The position numbers were made by a program, and so were the translations under genes. Below, piece after piece: positions 37,952 through 40,888 of a DNA stretch of 40,888 nt. How positions within the stretch are numbered: the first letter of the stretch is position 1; every line of letters begins with the position of its first letter. The stretch comes from a virus. The stretch spans positions 1-40,888 of the IMG/VR virus record IMGVR_UViG_3300028558_000007. The stretch is one strand, 5' to 3'. Under the pieces are notes generated by a model. It was not told the origin of the DNA. It did not search any database and worked only from the letters and a program-made list of their open reading frames with translations.

Positions 37952-39117
37952 TAGGTACTTCCGATGTTTGAGCCGAAGTTGTTTTGTCCCATTAGATCGC
38001 TGAAGATTGTCCCTGTTCTGGTGGCTGTAAATTGACGCTGTGAGCGCTTCCAGACCAAGGTTTCTTGCTCTCTAAATAGGGGTTCATAAAATTGGAATTG
38101 CTCTACGTCCCCTGTGTCGGAAAGGATTTTTCTAGCAGCTCCACGAGCGATATATTCGGCCATGTACCCGAAAGGAATAGATCCAGCAGTAGACAAAAAT
38201 GCAGCCGGAGTAAGGTAAGCATCCATTTCAACGAGATAGCTAATATTAGGAGGAGGCCGAATGGTAATGCAGTTATTAAAAAAAAGAATCGCACGAGGAA
38301 TTCCTTGCTCGAAGAAATAACACTGGACATTGATATTCTCCTGATCCGCTGGTGGGTTTGGAAAGTTTACATTAAGCGTTCCTAAGGCATAGTTTACAGT
38401 ATTTTCTGTAATACTGTATGTCCCATTTGGGTGGGTACCGTCTATCCCTAGCGCGGTATTGCCAAAGGGGGCTTGCCCCGGCGTCATCAAAAGCCCATAT
38501 CTGCGATCTGCGGTTAAAAATTGCCCGCTGTCTGCCACTACAATCGTCGATCCATCTGCCGCTACCGAGGTTATATAGACCGCTGAATAGACCGACGTAG
38601 AGGGTATGTTTGATATGAATGTTGGCGTCACGGGCGGATCTGAGGTGACTCCAGACGTGATAATCCCGTTTATGTCTACATGCCCTGCGAGCGCGGGAAA
38701 GAAGGGAAGCTGCAAGTCAAAGTTAGTCGTTGCCCCATCGCCAACCGCTGCCGGTGCCAAAGTCTGCACATAGTTAGGCCAAAGGTTCCAGAAGCTTGAT
38801 CTATCGGTATAAAAGGGAACCTGGATGCCCGCTACATAGGCCGGAGTCATGAATCCCTGATAAACTGGAAAGGAGGCAATCTGCTGGGCTCCAGGCTCAG
38901 TTTGGATAGAATATAGGGGCATGTTGTATTGATCGATCCCAGGGGTTGTCTGGAACCCGTATTTGGTCTTGAGATCGAATAGCTGAACGCGGGCATCGAC
39001 ATCCATCAGCCAAAAGCGATTGATGTAGTCAATGATCAGATTATCGCTCAAAGACGCATTGGAGGGGGTCTTAACAATGCGCCGGACGTAGGTAATCACA
39101 TCCTGTAACATATTCAT
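37951..39117 (-). CDS. Head-tail adaptor (P22 gp4 / T7 gp11-like), enlarged
   Basis: 388 aa. The N-terminal ITYVRRIVKTPSNASLSDNL with IIDYINRFWLMDVDARVQLF and the C-terminal GYMAEYIARGAARKILSDTG fit the helical adaptor that docks under the portal. The family is usually about 170-200 aa; here a beta-rich insertion of about 180 residues separates the two helical ends. Position between portal-proximal and tail genes fits. Confidence 0.7.
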   Translation of the reverse strand: MNMLQDVITYVRRIVKTPSNASLSDNLIIDYINRFWLMDVDARVQLFDLKTKYGFQTTPGIDQYNMPLYSIQTEPGAQQIASFPVYQGFMTPAYVAGIQVPFYTDRSSFWNLWPNYVQTLAPAAVGDGATTNFDLQLPFFPALAGHVDINGIITSGVTSDPPVTPTFISNIPSTSVYSAVYITSVAADGSTIVVADSGQFLTADRRYGLLMTPGQAPFGNTALGIDGTHPNGTYSITENTVNYALGTLNVNFPNPPADQENINVQCYFFEQGIPRAILFFNNCITIRPPPNISYLVEMDAYLTPAAFLSTAGSIPFGYMAEYIARGAARKILSDTGDVEQFQFYEPLFREQETLVWKRSQRQFTATRTGTIFSDLMGQNNFGSNIGST

Positions 39118-39725
39118 TAGAAGTTACTTACCTTGCGGTTAAAGGAGACTTGCGCTTCAGGAGCTGGCATAGCATCAAGGCGATGACGGGTCGATTTAGC
39201 CACTAGGCCGCCGACGTAGGTTCCTGCATGATCAGATCCAGTCTGTTTATGATCTTCCATCGTCAGTACGTGGTAGCACTTGCGCTTGATCTGCTCAGCG
39301 AGATAGCGAGGACCCCAGACAGGCTTGTTTACCGGCACCAACCACTCTTCTGCTGGTACTCCAGGATAAGGACGGGTCCAAGTATCGATAGACTCGCCTA
39401 CGATTTCGTGATTTTCAGCGATAAAACGGACATACTTCTTGTCAAACTCCCACTGGTCGCGGAATGCCTCGTTAAATACGTCGGTCATTTTTCCGGTCTT
39501 AGGAGTGCAGCCGGGATATACGGTCTTGATGGGCTTTAGATAAATCTCAGGCGCTTTTCTGATCTCTGCGCTAGATAGTTTGGTTTGGGGCTCATGCTCC
39601 TCCATGGGAGCTTTTCCCATTTCATCATGGGAGAGGGATTTGATTTCTTCGTCAAATTTATCAAACGTATCTTGAGCCTTGTCTAACTCTTTCTGTGCCT
39701 GACTGTTTACTCTTGGTCTTGCCAT
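39117..39725 (-). CDS. Late structural protein, unknown
   Basis: 202 aa. Charged N-terminal coil (KELDKAQDTFDKFDEEIKSL), then a globular part (KTVYPGCTPKTGKMTDVFNE, DTWTRPYPGVPAEEWLVPVN, HVLTMEDHKQTGSDHAGTYV). Overlaps the adaptor start by 1 nt. Probably a head completion or minor head protein. No family recognised. Confidence 0.7.
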   Translation of the reverse strand: MARPRVNSQAQKELDKAQDTFDKFDEEIKSLSHDEMGKAPMEEHEPQTKLSSAEIRKAPEIYLKPIKTVYPGCTPKTGKMTDVFNEAFRDQWEFDKKYVRFIAENHEIVGESIDTWTRPYPGVPAEEWLVPVNKPVWGPRYLAEQIKRKCYHVLTMEDHKQTGSDHAGTYVGGLVAKSTRHRLDAMPAPEAQVSFNRKVSNF

Positions 39726-39732
39726 TTAGTAC

Positions 39733-40161
39733 CTATTGTGGTGATATATTCTGGAATGATCCGGCAATCGCAGTTGTGGGGAGTGATCTGCCGGTCGTTG
39801 AAATTAGTCCGCTGCTCGAATCGCCAATGGCCAATATCTGAGGGGAAGTTGGTCCATAAGTCGGTGAAGAGATAAAAGCGGATACGCCTACTGAGTTGAG
39901 GTCTAAGGTCACTTCCGTAGTTGAGGGGATGGAAATGACATAAGCTTCTTTCTCGTTAAGCTGATATGACCCGTAAAACGGGGGTATGATTAACCTTATG
40001 AGTTGTCCTATGACATAGTTGTGCGGTAAGGATGTGGTTATGATCGTTGTTGGTCCTAGCTGTATTCCTGAAATTACAAACCTTGAAGGCTTAAAATAAT
40101 CTGCTCTAATAGGAAGGTTGTAATACGCAGGATGTGGCGGACCGAAATATGTCGTAGTCAT
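39733..40161 (-). CDS. Small virion protein with NHGL-type motif
   Basis: 142 aa, beta-rich. PHNYVIGQLIRLIIP matches the NHGL..G..V.I motif of the proteins at 40248 and 34523. GGAG lies six nt before the ATG inside a TGATACTGGAGAAAT sequence that resembles the late motif. Likely a decoration or tail component. Confidence 0.7.
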   Translation of the reverse strand: MTTTYFGPPHPAYYNLPIRADYFKPSRFVISGIQLGPTTIITTSLPHNYVIGQLIRLIIPPFYGSYQLNEKEAYVISIPSTTEVTLDLNSVGVSAFISSPTYGPTSPQILAIGDSSSGLISTTGRSLPTTAIAGSFQNISPQ

Positions 40162-40211
40162 ATTTCTCCAGTATCATTTGTTAAATTAAATGGGTAGTAT
40201 TGATAAAGAAA

Positions 40212-40237
40212 CGGACTAGGATTTTAACCCTAGCCCG
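40212..40237 (-). terminator. Intrinsic terminator after the structural gene
   Basis: On the minus strand a 9-bp stem (CGGGCTAGG/CCTAGTCCG with one G-U pair) is followed by TTTCTTTAT. It lies 11 nt after the stop at 40248 and ends the capsid operon. Confidence 0.85.
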
Positions 40238-40247
40238 TAATAATCAA

Positions 40248-40888
40248 TTAAACGTAGTTAATGTCATGGAGATAAGCCCTCCAATAGATTACGTCTGATG
40301 CTGTACCAGCTACTGAAGCTCCAATGATGAAGCCCATGCTAGTATTGTTGGCAAAAGCGCCTGCAATCGCAGGACCGTTGATTGTGCTAACCGTGCTTGT
40401 ACCAGTTCCGTTATAGAAACTTGGAGAAACAAAGTTAGTCAATAGTGATCCTGAGTTAGCGTCGCCCACAGCAACAACTTGCGGGAATGTCAATCCACCG
40501 GCTAGAGCCTGCGAAACCGTCTGGTTAGTGGCAAAGGCTGTATATCCAGTAGAATTGATATTAACCACAAACTGCGTTGAGCTATTGACCGCAGTGACAA
40601 AACCATAGGTAGGAGATCCCGGCGTTAGGATATTGGGAAGCGAATTAAGCTCCACAGTACCATACGTTGATGGAATCCTAAACGCTACCTCTTGCCCAAC
40701 TTGGAAGTTGGAAGGTGCTGTGGTCGTGATAGTTGTCGTAGTGCCAGTGGAAATAGCCGAAATAAACGCAACCCCAGGAACATAGAGATTTGGGTAAAGA
40801 ACTTGCTTTACCGTAGCTCCTGAAGGAGATCCGCTTAATGCGGTATAACCACTCTGGTTAGTGTTCCAAGGAATCGTAAAAGTCGTAG
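40248..40888 (-). CDS. Virion structural protein, C-terminal part (gene crosses the circular join)
   Basis: Continuation of the gene that starts at 581. The unique part is 40761-40248; 40762-40888 repeats bases 1-127. It encodes the last 171 residues (FQVGQEVAFRIPSTYGTVEL, VAVGDANSGSLLTNFVSPSF, GFIIGASVAGTASDVIYWRA) and ends just before a terminator. Beta-rich; a decoration, head-fibre or tail role is inferred from position. Confidence 0.85.
   Translation of the reverse strand, partial: TTFTIPWNTNQSGYTALSGSPSGATVKQVLYPNLYVPGVAFISAISTGTTTTITTTAPSNFQVGQEVAFRIPSTYGTVELNSLPNILTPGSPTYGFVTAVNSSTQFVVNINSTGYTAFATNQTVSQALAGGLTFPQVVAVGDANSGSLLTNFVSPSFYNGTGTSTVSTINGPAIAGAFANNTSMGFIIGASVAGTASDVIYWRAYLHDINYV
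40762..40888. repeat. Terminal overlap, copy 2
   Basis: Identical to bases 1-127; marks the circular join of the assembly. Confidence 0.95.

Noticed and set aside
1-40888. CRISPR array, rRNA, phage RNA polymerase or DNA polymerase
   Set aside because: No regularly spaced direct repeats and no recognisable polymerase or rRNA segments were seen on either strand.

Overview
The window is a complete circular tailed-phage genome of about 40,761 bp. Its last 127 bases repeat its first 127, and a 364-codon minus-strand gene reads in frame across that join. Short-tailed (podovirus-like) morphology is inferred: there is a P22-sized portal, a scaffold-like protein, a gp4/gp11-like head-tail adaptor and tail fibres, but no tape measure, sheath or tail tube. 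Shine-Dalgarno sequences (GGAG/GAGG) precede most genes, so the host is a bacterium; I cannot name it.

Layout. Late genes lie on the minus strand and run around the circle: large terminase (18.6-16.4 kb), portal (11.8-9.4), scaffold (7.8-7.1), major capsid (3.1-0.6), the gene across the join, then head-tail and tail proteins (40.2-34.0), internal virion-like proteins (33.6-30.6) and tail fibres (29.6-25.5). Plus-strand cassettes of small accessory genes interrupt this order (3.3-4.2, 6.5-7.1, 7.9-8.8, 12.6-15.5, 29.7-30.6 kb). The 12.6-15.5 kb cassette carries an RNA ligase and a metallophosphoesterase. Recombination and replication occupy 20.6-25.1 kb: RusA resolvase, a small HTH regulator, ERF annealing protein, YqaJ exonuclease and an O-like initiator with a possible internal origin.

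The most unusual feature is the density of splicing elements in the three packaging/head genes. The large terminase carries an intein exactly in its nuclease active-site motif, and an HNH endonuclease is encoded in a different reading frame inside that intein. The capsid gene is broken by three full-size group I introns (206, about 780 and 470 nt), one with an antisense LAGLIDADG gene and one with a DUF6321-like gene; the portal gene has a fourth (206 nt). Beside these sit three tiny interruptions: 55 nt in the portal, 40 and 48 nt in the capsid gene. Each obeys the group I splice-site rules (5' exon ending in U paired to G in P1, abutting P10 pairing, last intron base G) and its removal restores the frame and the expected protein, yet none has room for a ribozyme core. 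I call them coreless group I mini-introns. They may be spliced in trans by neighbouring introns, and I regard them as the best candidate for an undescribed system. Spliced lengths would be 323 aa (capsid) and 704 aa (portal). All junctions were derived by hand and need RNA evidence.

No tRNA, CRISPR array, RNA polymerase, complete integrase or recognisable endolysin was found.
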